A stretch of 64,000 nucleotides of DNA, taken from NCBI GenBank assembly GCA_018296165.2, contig JACKQL020000002.1:372001-436000 (forward strand). The letters run 5' to 3'. This document shows, one piece after another, positions 44,953 to 56,036 of the stretch (positions are counted from its first letter, which is position 1; every line of letters starts with the position of its first letter). The translations under genes were made by a program, and so were the position numbers. The notes beneath the pieces were generated by a model that did not search any database, had not been told where the DNA came from, and saw nothing but the letters and a program-made list of their open reading frames with translations. The DNA comes from Termitomyces sp. T153. Its lineage: Eukaryota > Basidiomycota > Agaricomycetes > Agaricales > Lyophyllaceae.

Positions 44953-47900
44953 AAGATACCTACGACACCTTGTCATCAAGACTCACCATTCCCAAGCTTA
45001 TGGCGGATGGCTCTAACTGGCCGACCTATCAGGAACGCGTCCAGAATGCCATAACATCTAAGAAGCTTTGCCATCATCTAGTGGGTACCACGCGTAAACC
45101 AGTTGAGCTCATTGAGCGTAATGGATCCTTCTTTTGAAGCGAGAAATCAGTTGTCCCGCTATCTGACAAGGAGGTTGATGAGCATGAGGATGCTATTGAA
45201 GACTGGTTACAGAAAGAAGCGATAGTCCGCGAGATTGTCTACAGCACAGTTGATTCATCAACATTTCACCAAGTCAAAGGTGAACCTACTGCTAATGCTG
45301 TCTGGAAGAAACTTGCATTGATTCATGGTGACAAAGGCGCCATGTACAAGTCCGACCTACTCGCCCAACTTCAGAATGCCCGCTACATTGAAAATGATGA
45401 AATTGACATGTGTACTCACCTTGCTAACATGGTTGTTATCAAGGATCATCTTGCTGAGATAGGCTGCCCCATTTCTGACACCTCATTTGCCAGCTATATC
45501 CGCACATCGCTATCCCTTGCCCCCACATTCAAACCTCTGTTCACCACTCTTGCTACATCTGCTCGCACTTCCAGTAGACCGACGACTAGCCAGGACCTCA
45601 TCTGGCATCTCACCGAGGAAGCAAATAGCACAGCAATCGAGTCCAATATAAATCGCCAACATGAGGCAATGGTTGCAGTGCATGCTAAGGCTTGTGGTGA
45701 CAGTAAGAGTGGGAAGGACAAAGGCAAAACAAAATCCAAGGATAAAGATAAGCGACATTGCGACAACTGTGATAAAAATGGGCACACCAAAGATCAATGT
45801 TTTGAAGAAGGCGGAGGTATGACTGGCAAGGCACCTGACTGGTGGCTAAAGAAGCACAAGGGGAAGGAGAAAGATAAAGCAAATTCTGCAAATTCTGCCA
45901 AAACGGAGAAGAGCAATGAAAATTACCCATTTCTTACTTTCCTCACCATCGACACACCCGATGACTTCACTAGTGACAATGTTGCACTTGCCGTTACCTC
46001 TGGGCACAGTCATGAAGCCCATGCCATATCCCCTTCTGTTAACATCATCATTGACTATGGTGCCAGCAGTCACTTCTCGCCATCCTGCAAAAACTTTCTA
46101 AATTATCAGGAAATTAGCCCTGAGCCAGTACACGCTGCCGATGGACGTACCTTTAGTGCACCTGGAAGAGGTGATCTCCACATCAGTTTGCCAATGAAGA
46201 GTGGGGAAAAATTAGTACCCATTTTGCTTAAAAAGGTATACTATGCACCTCAAATGGCATTCACACTTGTCTCCGTCTCATGTCTTGACCATGCTGAGTG
46301 TTCCCTCCTCATTGAGGACAGGATGTGTGTTGTACAAAGCCCCAAGCCACAACTCCAAGTCATTGGCCATGTTCCCACAGTCCGTGGTCTATACCGTGCT
46401 GATTCCTCTGTTGATCCTTTGCCTTGGAGCCTTGCTGCCAATGTCACCTCAAAATCCATCACAATCAGTGAGCTTCATTGACGTATGGGGCATATAAACC
46501 ACAAGGACTTACGAGAGGCTATACATCTGGGAATTATCACTGGTGTTGAGCTTGACACGTTGTCCGAGCCTGAACCCTGCAAAGCCTGTGTTAAAGCAAA
46601 GGCACAGCGTCAGCCCTTCTCAAAGAAAAGTGAGACAAAATACACTCACTATGGAGAGAAAATAGTCAGTGACTTATGGGGTCCAGCACAAGTTCAATTG
46701 CTTGGTGGCGCATGCTATTCATACACAAACACTGACCTTTACACTCATGAAGAACGCATCATGTTCTTGGCTCACAAATCAGATGCTTTCAAAGCATACA
46801 AAGACTATGAAGCATGGGTAAAGGTTCAGCGAGGTGCACAAATCAAAATATATGGCACTGACAGAGGTGGCAAGTTCATCAATGATGAGATGAAGGCCCA
46901 CCAAAATGCTGCTGGCACTGTTCACAACCTCACAGTCCACAATTTGCCACAATCTAACAGCGTTGCTGAAGGCGCTAATCACACAATTGTTGAAGGCGCT
47001 TGTGCAATGATGATAGCGGCTGGTCTGCCAAAGAATCTCTGGGCAGAGGCCAAATGCCACATGGTATGGTTGCAGAATCGAGCGCTGTCTAGCGCGCTAC
47101 CTGGGAATGTCACCCTGCTTCAAATGGCAACAGGAAAGAAGCCCAACATATCTAGGCTTCATTAATGGGGTGCGCACGTCTATGTTCAACTGCGCAAGAC
47201 AGGGAAACTCGAATCCAAAGTAGAAGAAGGCCATTTCATCGGTGTTGATGACGAGTCTAAGGGTTACAGAGTTTACTGGGCTAAACAACATACAGTAACT
47301 GTTGAAAGAGATGTCTTTTTCAGTAAAAGTGCTGCCCTCACTCAGGACAATGTCCAGATCGAGGGGGAGTGGGACATACCTTCTAGTTCCGTCAATCCAG
47401 ACAGTCCCCAGGCCTCAACAGCACTGGATTCCACAGAATTGTTGCCCAAACTCGCATTCGGCACTCTAGCAAACCCTGTCAAGTCCGATTCCACTCTAGA
47501 AGCCCCCCCATCAATTGAAAACCGTGAAAAACACGTTGAAGATCTGTTGAAATTACCCCAGAACACCACAAACACCTCACAAGACCAAATCTCACCTCCT
47601 ACAAGTGCCCTGCACCTCAGAACACGTTGAAACTCACTTGTCGGCCTCCCACAATTTGATTCCATATGGCCGTGGCCAACATCGAAGCACCATGAAAACT
47701 GCCAATCTGATCGAATCCACATTCATCGCTGATGCTGAGAATATATTAGAGCCGAGCAGTGTTGAAATCGAAGGTTTTGACAGTGGATGGGTGCAAGAGG
47801 CAGTAGAATTTGTGCTAGCCGCCAGTGAGGATGTTCCAACAATCAAAGAAGCGCTCAGTGGCAGTGAAAGCCAAGATTGGTCAGCCGCAATGGATGCCAA

Positions 47901-49437
47901 ACTTGCACAAATCGAGAAACTTGGCACTTGGGACATTGTTGAAGCCCCTGCAGATGCAAATATCATTCCGTGCCAGTATGTTCTATGTCATAAGCGAGGC
48001 GCTGATGGTCAGGTTGTCCGACATAAAGCCCAATTAGTTGCTAAGGGGTTCAAGCAACAATTTGGTGTTGATTACACCGAAACCTTTGCCCCCACTGTTT
48101 GTGCCACTACTCTCTGCATTCTCCTGTCTATAGCTGCATCACGCGGCGCCGCTATAGAACAAGCCGATGTCAAAAACGCTTACCTCAACTCCTCTCTCAA
48201 AGAGGATGAAATTATATTTATGCAATTTCCTCCATTTTATCGACACTTTTGCAACCTACCTCCAGAGCTTGAAAAAGTGCCTGATTCTAGACTTACGTGT
48301 AGACTCAAATGTCCGCTACTCAAATGTCCGCTCTACGGTACGAAGCAAGGCGCTCACCATTGGTATGAGGAACTCTGCCAAAACTTCATAGATCTTGGCT
48401 ACTCGGTTTGTCAAGCCGACGTCGCTGTGTTCTATAAAGCCGACGGTGATAAGTTCACCATTGTTGCCATCACCACTGATGACTTCACCATTATTGGTGA
48501 CTCCACTGATGCCACATCTCTTGTCAAGAAGCAGCTTGGCAAACGGTTTGAGATTGTCGATCTTGGCCCTATCAACTGGCTACTTGGAGTAAGGCTTACT
48601 CAAAATTTAAACGCTCAAACCATTACTCTAGGTCAACAAGCCTATATCAATCAAATCATCAAGCGCTTTGATCTTGAAGATGCACGCACTGCCGTAACTC
48701 CAATGGAACCTGGAGCTGACTTCAGTCCTGCCTCCTGTTCTGTTTCGCCAATTCTCCTCTCGCAAGCTGAGAAGACCCGTTATCGTGAGATGATTGGATT
48801 TCTCATGTACGCTGCCATCATGACTCACCCTGACATTGCGTATGCAGTCTCCATTTTATTCCAGTATCTTGACGCACCTAGATCCACCCACATGATAGCT
48901 GTCACCCGTGTCTTTCGCTACCTCCGTGGTACTGCTGACAAGAAACTCGTCCTTGGAGGTCCTGATCCTGAGGTTCATGGATATACTGATGCTGATTGGG
49001 CCTCCCATCTCCATCGCCACTCAACTTCAGGTTTTGCTTTCTTTACTGGATTTGGCGCTGTCTCCTGGAGTTCCAAGAAGCAACCAATAATCACTCTCTC
49101 CAGCACTGAGTCCGAATATGTTGCGCTTACACACGCTGCCAAGGACATCATCTGGATTTATAAATTACTTACAGAACTTTCATTTTTCTATTCTCATTCC
49201 TTACCTACTGATCTTTACTGCGATAATCAAGGTGCTATCAGACTTTCAAAAGATTCTACCTTTCATGGTCACGCCAAGCACATCGACGTTCATTTCCATT
49301 TTATCCGTCAGACAATTTCTTCTGGTCACATTCAGCTCCACTATATTCCCACTTTCAACATGATCGCGGACATCTTTACCAAGTCACTCGCCCGAGTCAA
49401 GTTCAAAAAGTTTCGTGAACTACTTAGCGTTGTTTAA
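44943..49437 (+). pseudogene. Copia gag-pol polyprotein with three stops and one frameshift
   Basis: One frame runs from ATG 44943 to about 47600 and is broken by TGA 45135, TGA 46479 and TAA 47163; all three fit CGA or CAA to TGA/TAA (C to T) changes. A frame shift near 47605-47628 leads into the last 610 codons. Domains: gag with CCHC knuckle CDNCDKNGHTKDQC, protease (DYGASSHF, where DSGA is normal), integrase (HINH, CKAC, VSDLWGP, YGTDRGGKF), reverse transcriptase (VAKGFKQQFGVDYTETFAP, ITTDDFTIIG), RNase H (GYTDADWASHLHRHSTSGF, YCDNQGAIRLSKD, HIDVHFHFIR). A 15-bp in-frame tandem duplication doubles LKCPL near 48310. Confidence 0.93.
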
Positions 49438-49461
49438 TCTGCGGCTCATATCGAGGGGGAG

Positions 49462-49730
49462 TGTTAAGGATATAGGTGATCAACACCGGACTTAATATTA
49501 TTTACCGTTCCGTTTGTTTTTTGTTGCTTAATGCAGTCCAGCACCTCAGTGTTCCTACCGTCACTGAGGTGTAAGTAATCCTCAACATTCGTTACTTCCT
49601 GTTACTGACATACCTTAGTTACATTCTTTTACTTAGGTATATCACAATACATATCAGTGTTCCTACCGTCACTGAGGTTTACATTCTTTTACTTAGTCCC
49701 TGCTCTATCCGAAACCGGTCCTGTATAAGA
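49462..49730 (+). repeat. 3' LTR of the copia element
   Basis: Same length and ends as the 5' LTR. It keeps more CpG sites: at six differing sites the 5' copy has lost the CpG, at two this copy has. Confidence 0.92.
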
Positions 49731-50357
49731 TGGACAAGATTTGTGAGGTACAGGAGGAGTTGAAGGCATTGCTGGAGTTAGCGGCGGTGTGGATGAGACG
49801 ATTCTATGATGCGTGGGTCGACGAGGTGCCCGATTACATGGTAGGAGACCATGTTTATCTTGAACGAGCGGACTTGCACTTGGATCTCCCAAACCATAAG
49901 TTGGATTTCAAGAGGTTCGGTCTGTTCCAGGCTATGCGGAAGATTTAGGACACAGCGTAACGGTTGGCCTTGCCAGATGGCTGGTCAATACACGATGTCT
50001 TCCATGTATTGTGTTTAGTTCCAGCGCATGAGGGCACGATCCTTGGTTGGTGGCAGAATCCACCGCCCCCGGTGCAGATGGAGTCGGGGGAGGAGGTCAA
50101 GATAGAACGGATCTTGCGTGAGCGGACAACGAGGGGCGGGGTCACGGAGTTTTTGGTCCGCTGGAAAGGCTACGATGAGAGTGAGGACGAGTGGTTAAAG
50201 GAATACGACATGCTGCACGCCTTGGAGGCGATTCAAGAGTTTAGGACAAACAAAAAGACGCGTGGAAAGGGTCGGCGTAAGAGAGGTGCGAAGCCGACCT
50301 GAGCACGAAGATTGGACCTTTTTTTTCGTTTCCCTCTACCTTAACAAGTGGGGCGGG

Positions 50358-50534
50358 TGTCACCATATACACGTGACCAAGCCCGACACCAGCTCGTAGT
50401 CAGTACTTACAGTCTTTATCTTTGTCCATTTCTTAGGTATGCTAAATCGTCGTTTATTATTTACTTATCGAAATACATTTCGTTCTTAGTGCTACTGACG
50501 CGCCGCGTTGCGAACCGCTGGTCAAAGCCTTACA
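50358..50534 (+). repeat. 3' LTR of the chromodomain gypsy element (177 bp)
   Basis: TGTCACCATATACACGTG... to ...AAAGCCTTACA, preceded by the purine run AAGTGGGGCGGG. It retains the CpG sites that the 5' LTR has lost. Confidence 0.88.
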
Positions 50535-50736
50535 GTTAGCCCGAAACCCAGTCGCACACTCACGATCAAAGCACATTGACATTTGGCATCACTTCTTATG
50601 TGAATGTCTTAAATCAAAAGAAATCCATCTTTGTTATTGTTATACCAAGGACATGATATCCGATATATTTACCAAGGCCCCACCGCATGAAGCTTTTGAA
50701 AAATTCCGTGACATGTTAGGAATCGCAAAGAGATGA

Positions 50737-51420
50737 AGATCTCGTCAAGTGGGAGTGACGAAATTACTCACTAGTAATCAGTTATTGTCCTTGATCTTCA
50801 TTAAGCAACCGGACCCGCGGATGCCAACATTGACAAACTGTCAATGTTTTTTGGCTGTAGTCGCCTACATGGAGTTCAACTCTTCGTGTTGAACTCCAGG
50901 TGAGCACAATAGTATTATCATGTCTACAATACAGCAATTTAAATTCTTTGTGTTGAACTCCAGAACTCCAGTTCCTCGCGTGAACTAAGTCGAGATTTCG
51001 TTGTCGCCTCCCCGCGCTGACTGCGACCTTACTCGCGCACATCCGAGACGTCCGTTCGTCAGCAAATCTCATTGAGAGCTTACATACCATCTACAGACAA
51101 TATTAGTTACAAAGTTTGCAATAATATATAATCCTGCATTTCCTCAGGAGCATCAAGGAAGTTGCTCATATTTTCAAGGACTTCAGGATTGAGTTGAATA
51201 TAAAGATATAAAGAATGAATGAATGGTATTATTTAGGAACGCATAAACTTAAAACAACATTGGTACATAACGAGAGCAAATATATGCATTTGACAGTCAG
51301 AACTCTGTTTTTTTGCAAGGCTTCACAACTTATCGAACTTCAAGAGTTCGGCCTGAGTGCTGCCGTTGATGGCAAAGAAGCTGCTTAATAATGTGAGCGG
51401 TATCCGGGTCGAGAACGCGA
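50737..51420. other. No gene; probable copia LTR remnant and gene-free flank
   Basis: GTCAAGTGGGAG just after the copia stop looks like a polypurine tract, so an LTR of the old copia element may begin at about 50756; its end cannot be fixed. Two hairpins lie in it: ACATTGACA/TGTCAATGT (50827-50847) and GGAGTTCAA/TTGAACTCC (about 50871-50897). From about 51100 the sequence is AT-rich with no coding frame. Confidence 0.45.
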
Positions 51421-51444
51421 CACGTCACAGTGTAATGTGACGTG
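51421..51444. promoter_or_regulatory. CRE-like inverted repeat before MAU2
   Basis: CACGTCACA (51421-51429) and TGTGACGTG (51436-51444) form a perfect 9-bp inverted repeat with a 6-base gap. Each half contains TGACGTG, a core bound by bZIP/CREB-type factors. It ends 28 bp before the MAU2 start codon, so it may lie in the 5' UTR or core promoter. Confidence 0.4.
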
Positions 51445-51472
51445 ACTTCACGACTTGTACCGCGACTACAAT

Positions 51473-54185
51473 ATGTCCATTCGCGTGACGTCGGACGACC
51501 TCAATCCGCGTCCAACAAAACGACTGCGCCACGATTCATTTGATGCCTCTGGATCATGTTCCGCAACAAAGACCCTCGAGATCCGGACTCCATCCTCTCC
51601 TATCTCCCCGCCGTCACTTCAGATGACTACACCCACCACTCTACGCCGGATACCAGCGGACACCCTCCTATTATCCCTTCCAACGTTCTTGATTCACCCC
51701 TCGACGCATCCTATGCACTTACAGAGTCTGGCCCTTGCTCGACATGCCCTACGACGGTGTCTCGCCCTCTCATCTCTCGAACCGATCAAGGAATGTCGTG
51801 CGTGGACTGGGATTGCGGAACTCGGAATGATGTGGCTTGATACGGGTGCTTCTTGTCTTGCTTTGGGAGAGGTAGAGCAGGCGCTCACGAAAGCTGTGAG
51901 CATTCAGTAATTCCTACCATTTTGTCTCAGCTAACCGCCATCTATCTAGCTCACGATTTCCCAGAGAGTACGTCGATATCCATAGCCTGATCTGATATCC
52001 ATTAGATTTTTCTCCCTTCTAGCACCCCACTCTCAGACTCTACACGCCACACCTCACCGTCCTCTCCGCGCGCCTCGCTCACCGTCACCAGAAAAATTCG
52101 AAATTCGCCATCTCCAGCCTCCGCCGTCTCCTCGCCACAATCACGTCCAAATCAACCCATCTCATACCCCTACACGTCATCTTTGGCGTTCATCTGGAGC
52201 TCATACACTGCCTAGCCTGCGTGGCAGAGGAAGAAGCCGCGACGTCTTCAACTTTGTCCATGGGAGTAGGAGCAGCGATGGGAAAGTGTCTTGTCGCAAT
52301 ACAGGCAATGCGCAACGCCGCGGAGGGGTTGGAGCCCGTTGGACAGCCGAACATCGTTGTGTTGCTCAGTACCGTTATCAAACTCCAGCTACTTGTGCGA
52401 CACGGGGTGTGGGCATCCGTCGGCGATGCGTTAGTGGAAGCCGAGACCGCATTCGAGGCTTTCGATTCCACTGTAAGGTCTACTTCCTCACCGTCCGCCA
52501 ATGTACAGCAGCTGGCACCGACGTCCAACGAGATTGTGGTTCCGACCATCAACCCCGTCCCAGGAACACTCCGCACGCACCTCCTTATGCTCAGTGTGCT
52601 CTTCCACACCTATGCTGGGGATGCACAAGCCGCGTCTACCCGCCTCAAGTCCCTCCATGAACTCCTTGATACTGGTATCCTGGAATCTCCTTCAGGCATT
52701 GCTCAGATTGACCCGCTGGAAGGGTGGAGCCAGGGCATTATCGAGGCGTGTTTCCTCCTTTCTTCTAATTGATATTTACTTACCTTTATCTTTATGCGAT
52801 GCATAGATCCCCTTCCCCTCAAGTTCGAACTTAGCCTGGACACCACCCCTCCGTATCCGCACGACACCTCCACGTGTCCTTCACTCCCTCGCGTTTTTGC
52901 TGAGCGCGGTTGCGAAGAGGGATGCGGTCGGACGTGCGCCGAAGAAGGGAGTTTTTGCGAGGGCGGGGTTGGAGTTGAGAGAGTTGGTTGGGCCGTTTGG
53001 TGGTACGCTCCTTTTTATACGTACTCAATTAATATTCATACTCCCCAAAGGTACGGGAGATGGGGTTCGTCTCGCGAGGATCAAGGCTGACCTAATGTGC
53101 GAGCTTATATCTGTACGTCGACTCTATCTTCTCTATTTCTTTTGCTTGACCTAATCAATCCCCGCTCCCCCGAATAAACAAGATCAGTATAATGCGTTCC
53201 GACTTCCCACTCTCGCAAAGCACCCTCGACACCCTCACTTCCCATCTGCGCACACACGCCCTTTTTGACATGTATGCCGCACGTGTAACGCTGTTCCATG
53301 CACAGCTCGCACATGCGAGGGGAGAGACGGAGAGGGCGAGGAGGTGTTATAGTGTTGCTGCGTTTGTTGCTGGAGAAGGGAGGGGAGGGGAAATGGATGA
53401 GTGGGTGAAATGTGCGGCGAGAGCGGGGGAGGTGTGGGTGAGGATTGGGCAGCTGCGGCAAAGTTCCGACGTCAGTAGAGAGGGTGAGTGGGAGGAACTG
53501 AGGGGTGGGTTGGATGAGGAGAAGGACGGTAAGTCAGAAATGGATGAGCTGCGGAAGGAGGGGGAGAAGGTCGCGAAGGAATGCGAGGGTCGCGGCGCAG
53601 CGTTGAGGGCTGTTGGTCAACTCTTGAAAGCGTGTTTGGCAGAAGAGATCTTGAAAGGAAAGTGAGTGTATCTTGTCCCCTCTTGTTACCTTCTGATTTT
53701 TCTGATTTTATCTTGTCTTTATGATTCGCAGACAACATCTCCGGCGTGCACTTGACCTCGCAACATCTGCACAGGATAATCACCTCCGTGCACTCATACT
53801 CGCGCTCAGTGCATCACATTATTTACATACGGCGCGAGAGCACGCGCTCACGATGTTAGGGACGTGTGGGCAGCTTGCGGCGGGGCTGGGGGCCGTTCCG
53901 CGCGATAAGGGAGTTTCTCGTTCCGGGTCTCGAGGTGCGACTGGTGAGAGGGGGGAAAGGGTAGAAGTTAGGGATAAACTCGGAGAGAAAGGGAAAGAGA
54001 AAGGAGGTGTGAGTGTGAGTGTGAGTGTGAGTGGCAATGTACCCCTCAGTTTGTGGGTTGGCGAGCGGATGGTGGATTTGTGGAGGCTTGAGGGGGACGT
54101 TGGGAAGGCGGAGGGGCAGGAGAAGATTAATGAGAGGATGAGAGGAGTTATTGAGGCAAGGAGGAGGGGGACTGGGTTGGGATAG
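51473..54185 (+). CDS. MAU2: MAU2/Scc4 cohesin-loading subunit, 6 introns
   Basis: With Scc2/NIPBL this TPR protein loads cohesin onto DNA in the nucleus. Exons: 51473-51895, 51950-51967, 52023-~52747, ~52824-53002, 53051-53112, 53183-53661, 53732-54185, giving about 779 aa. The exon 3/4 joint is least sure; the chosen GT-AG pair keeps the frame. Family signs: LHSLAFLLSAVAKRDAVGR, LARIKADLMCELIS, IMRSDFPLS, KQHLRRALDLATSAQDNHLR, HALTMLGTCGQLAAG and the C-terminal PLSLWVGERMVDLWRLEGD, which matches the end of animal MAU2. The start is the first ATG in frame (MSIRVTSDDLNPRPTKR). Exon 2 is only 18 nt. A GTGAGT microsatellite near 54008 adds a VSVSVSVSG stretch. Confidence 0.82.
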
Positions 54186-54612
54186 AAGGTTCACTTGCGA
54201 TTACTATGGTGCTTTTTACTGTACTTGTAAGGTCTAATTGCGGGTTATGTGCTTAGTTATGTTTCGTCAACACTAGACGATGCGTCCAATGGATATGCTT
54301 TGCTTTGGATGGTTTGTGGATTCGAGATTTTTCCAGTGAACATTTGAGTGTATCGTAAATGCTAGCGGTAGTTTAGGATAAGTTTGTGTTACATAAATTG
54401 ACTCAGGTGTGTTCTCCACTAACAGAGAAAGGAGCGTGAAAATGATTTTGTCCCATACTCCATGTTTTTCACCAAGATTGGAGGGACTCGGAGGGTATAT
54501 ACAAGTAGGTACAAGTAGGCGACTAGTGAGTAGAGTGAAAGAGGTCTCTTCTTTCCGTACAAAAAATGCATACAACACAAGGGTTTCTACACATCATCAC
54601 ATGAGAACCACT
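54186..54612. other. Tail-to-tail spacer between MAU2 and the reductase gene
   Basis: 427 bp shared by two convergent 3' ends. AT-rich; no coding frame or repeat of note seen. It presumably holds both polyadenylation regions. Confidence 0.5.
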
Positions 54613-56036
54613 TCACCATCCACGCCTTTCAAAATCAGCCAAGGTATCCCGCGTTACCTCCACTTTGGTACGGTACTTCAAACCTAAGATCCTCTGTGCC
54701 TTTGATGTATCATACCTCACGGGTGGCTTAGCAGTAGCTCCAGCACCCGGATATCCAACTGGCAAGTTAGGATGCGACGGTATGGGAGACGGGGAGAGCG
54801 AGCGGGCTACGTCAACTATATACACCCATGGTCAGTACCTCAATATCGTACGTGTTGGGTTGATATGATACTGACGCCAGTCTTGCCAGACATAGGATCC
54901 CACTGAGATGATGATACGCTCACCGCCTGCAGCCTCCTTCTCTAGAGCCAAAGTGTGTGCCTCAGCAACGTCGCGGACGTCGATGTAGGCGGAACCTTGG
55001 ACTTTGAGGAAGGTCTCGTTTTGATTGTTGCCAAGGACTGCATCGTACCACTGTCGTAGGGAGGTGTTGAGGGCGTCAGGACTCTCAAGCTCGTGGATGG
55101 CGGGCTGTGAAAGAATGTGAGTCAAGACAAATGAGTCGAATGAGTTCGCGCACCCCGAAGACCTAAGTACGAGACTTAGTCACGACCCTATGTGATAGAT
55201 ACAAGTCGCGCTTACGAAAGGAGGATTGAGAATGGAGAGATCCCATTTGAGGTTGGCCTTGTTCGCATTATAGAACTCCCAAGCAGCTGAAAGTGATCTC
55301 CGTTGGCTCTTGATCATCAGAATCGGACGATATCTTACACTTCTCAGCAAGAGTCTTAGACGCGCGGTATTTGGTCATTCCAGGAGCAGCGTCACCTTGT
55401 TCTTTAACCTCTCTGACAGCAAGTTCATTCCAGTTTGCTTCAGTGAAGATCTTGTCTACGCCAATTTCGAGGACCGACGCGGCCGAAGAAGTAATCACCA
55501 CACGTTTAACGTTTGAGCTATTGGACAAGCAATGAAAGCTAATGAGAAAAAGGACGGAGACAAATATACCCGTTCTTCTGAGCACTCTTGAGGATGCTGA
55601 CGGTTCCATTCACGGCAGGTTTATAGAGTTCTACATCAGGTCAAATAGTTGTCCAAAAATGATTCTGACAGAGTATTCGTACCATCCACGGACGCAGCAT
55701 CCAAGTAGAACGGAGACGCTGTGTGTGCAACAGCATCGACACCCTTGACAGCCTCATCAAAGGCACCTTCCTGTCCAAAACGCGTGATAGATTGAGCCTA
55801 TATCAGCAAGAAAGAGAAAGATGGGCTGATACCTTCGTGATGTCTTGAACAACTACAATTTCAAATTTGTCGCTATATGACTTGAAATATTCCTCAAGGT
55901 ACTTTCCCTTATCTGCAGACCGGACCGTACCGCGTACCGCATATCCTTTTTCAAGAAACCTGCGTACGACCCAGATCGCGATATAGCCGTTAGCGCCAGA
56001 AACGAGAATCTTATCACCAGGGGTAACAGTGGGCAT
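54613..56036 (-). CDS. NAD(P)-dependent reductase, dihydroflavonol-4-reductase/Gre2 type, 7 introns
   Basis: Extended short-chain dehydrogenase, probably cytosolic, reducing a carbonyl substrate with NAD(P)H; the substrate cannot be told. Exons from the start: 55833-56036, 55683-55770, 55570-55630, 55339-55517, 55216-55286, 55154-55162, 54876-55104, 54613-54815. They sum to 1,044 nt and 347 aa, the normal family length. Signs: N-terminal cofactor loop VSGANGYIA, KGVDAVAHTASPF, RVVITSSAASV, the catalytic YRASK, LNPPF-VFG-P, SAYIDVRDVAEAH, VWQDWLDVARSL, and YDTSKAQRILGLKYRT near the end. Introns are 49-62 nt with GT-AG ends. Exon 6 is 9 nt and encodes Val-Phe-Gly. No truncation seen. Confidence 0.85.

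Larger units (their letters stand above)
44670..49730 (+). mobile_element. Nearly complete Ty1/copia element, duplication TGGAC
   Basis: Two 269-bp LTRs (44670-44938 and 49462-49730) enclose a single gag-pol unit in copia order (integrase before reverse transcriptase). TGGAC at 44665-44669 is repeated at 49731-49735. The LTRs differ at about 10 sites. The polypurine stretch TCGAGGGGGAG lies right before the 3' LTR. The element is recent relative to its host but disabled. Confidence 0.95.
42360..50302 (+). pseudogene. Pol of the chromodomain gypsy element, split by copia and internally deleted
   Basis: Protease (WAIVDSGTSCCFGN near 42585), then a jump into the second half of reverse transcriptase ([20 protein letters not shown] near 42700): the first half is deleted. 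Then RNase H (FCMETDASDFAVGAVLLQ and ERNYDMHDKELLSVVRTFE), integrase (MPKKVVSDIGPQLVT, HLQFDGQTEQVDQEL) up to AWLD at 44669. The copia element follows. The frame resumes at 49736 (KICEVQEELKALLELAAVW) and ends with a chromodomain (ERILRERTTRGG, FLVRWKGYDESEDEWL) and stop at 50300-50302. Extra stops occur near 49945. Confidence 0.85.
40162..50534 (+). mobile_element. Chromodomain Ty3/gypsy element, duplication GTTAG, with nested insertions
   Basis: LTRs at 40162-40342 and 50358-50534, gag, pol and chromodomain in order. GTTAG at 40157-40161 is repeated at 50535-50539, inside copia RNase H. Nested in it are a solo gypsy LTR (40742-41670) and a copia element (44670-49730). It is not the same family as the 1-9173 element: its LTR is only about 180 bp and its proteins differ. 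Confidence 0.9.
37984..50736 (+). pseudogene. Old Ty1/copia pol fragment, split by the chromodomain gypsy element
   Basis: Two pieces, 37984-40161 and 50540-50736, join across the gypsy insertion. The left piece has the integrase end (TTVPYMPEQNGIAERAITML), the reverse transcriptase (AYLCRELGKDLYMEIPEG, KKPLYGLKQ, ISDLEKLKYILGVQVK) and most of RNase H (GWTDSNWAQDTNS). The right piece completes it (SKHIDIWHHFLCECLK, CYTKDMISDIFTKAPPHEAF) and ends with TGA at 50734-50736. The usual YVDD has become LYVNKIM, so the enzyme is dead. The 5' half of the element is missing. CpG is depleted in the left piece but kept in the right piece. Confidence 0.85.

Noticed and set aside
53472..54194. Minus-strand frames opposite MAU2 exons
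   Set aside because: Mirror frames of well-supported coding exons.
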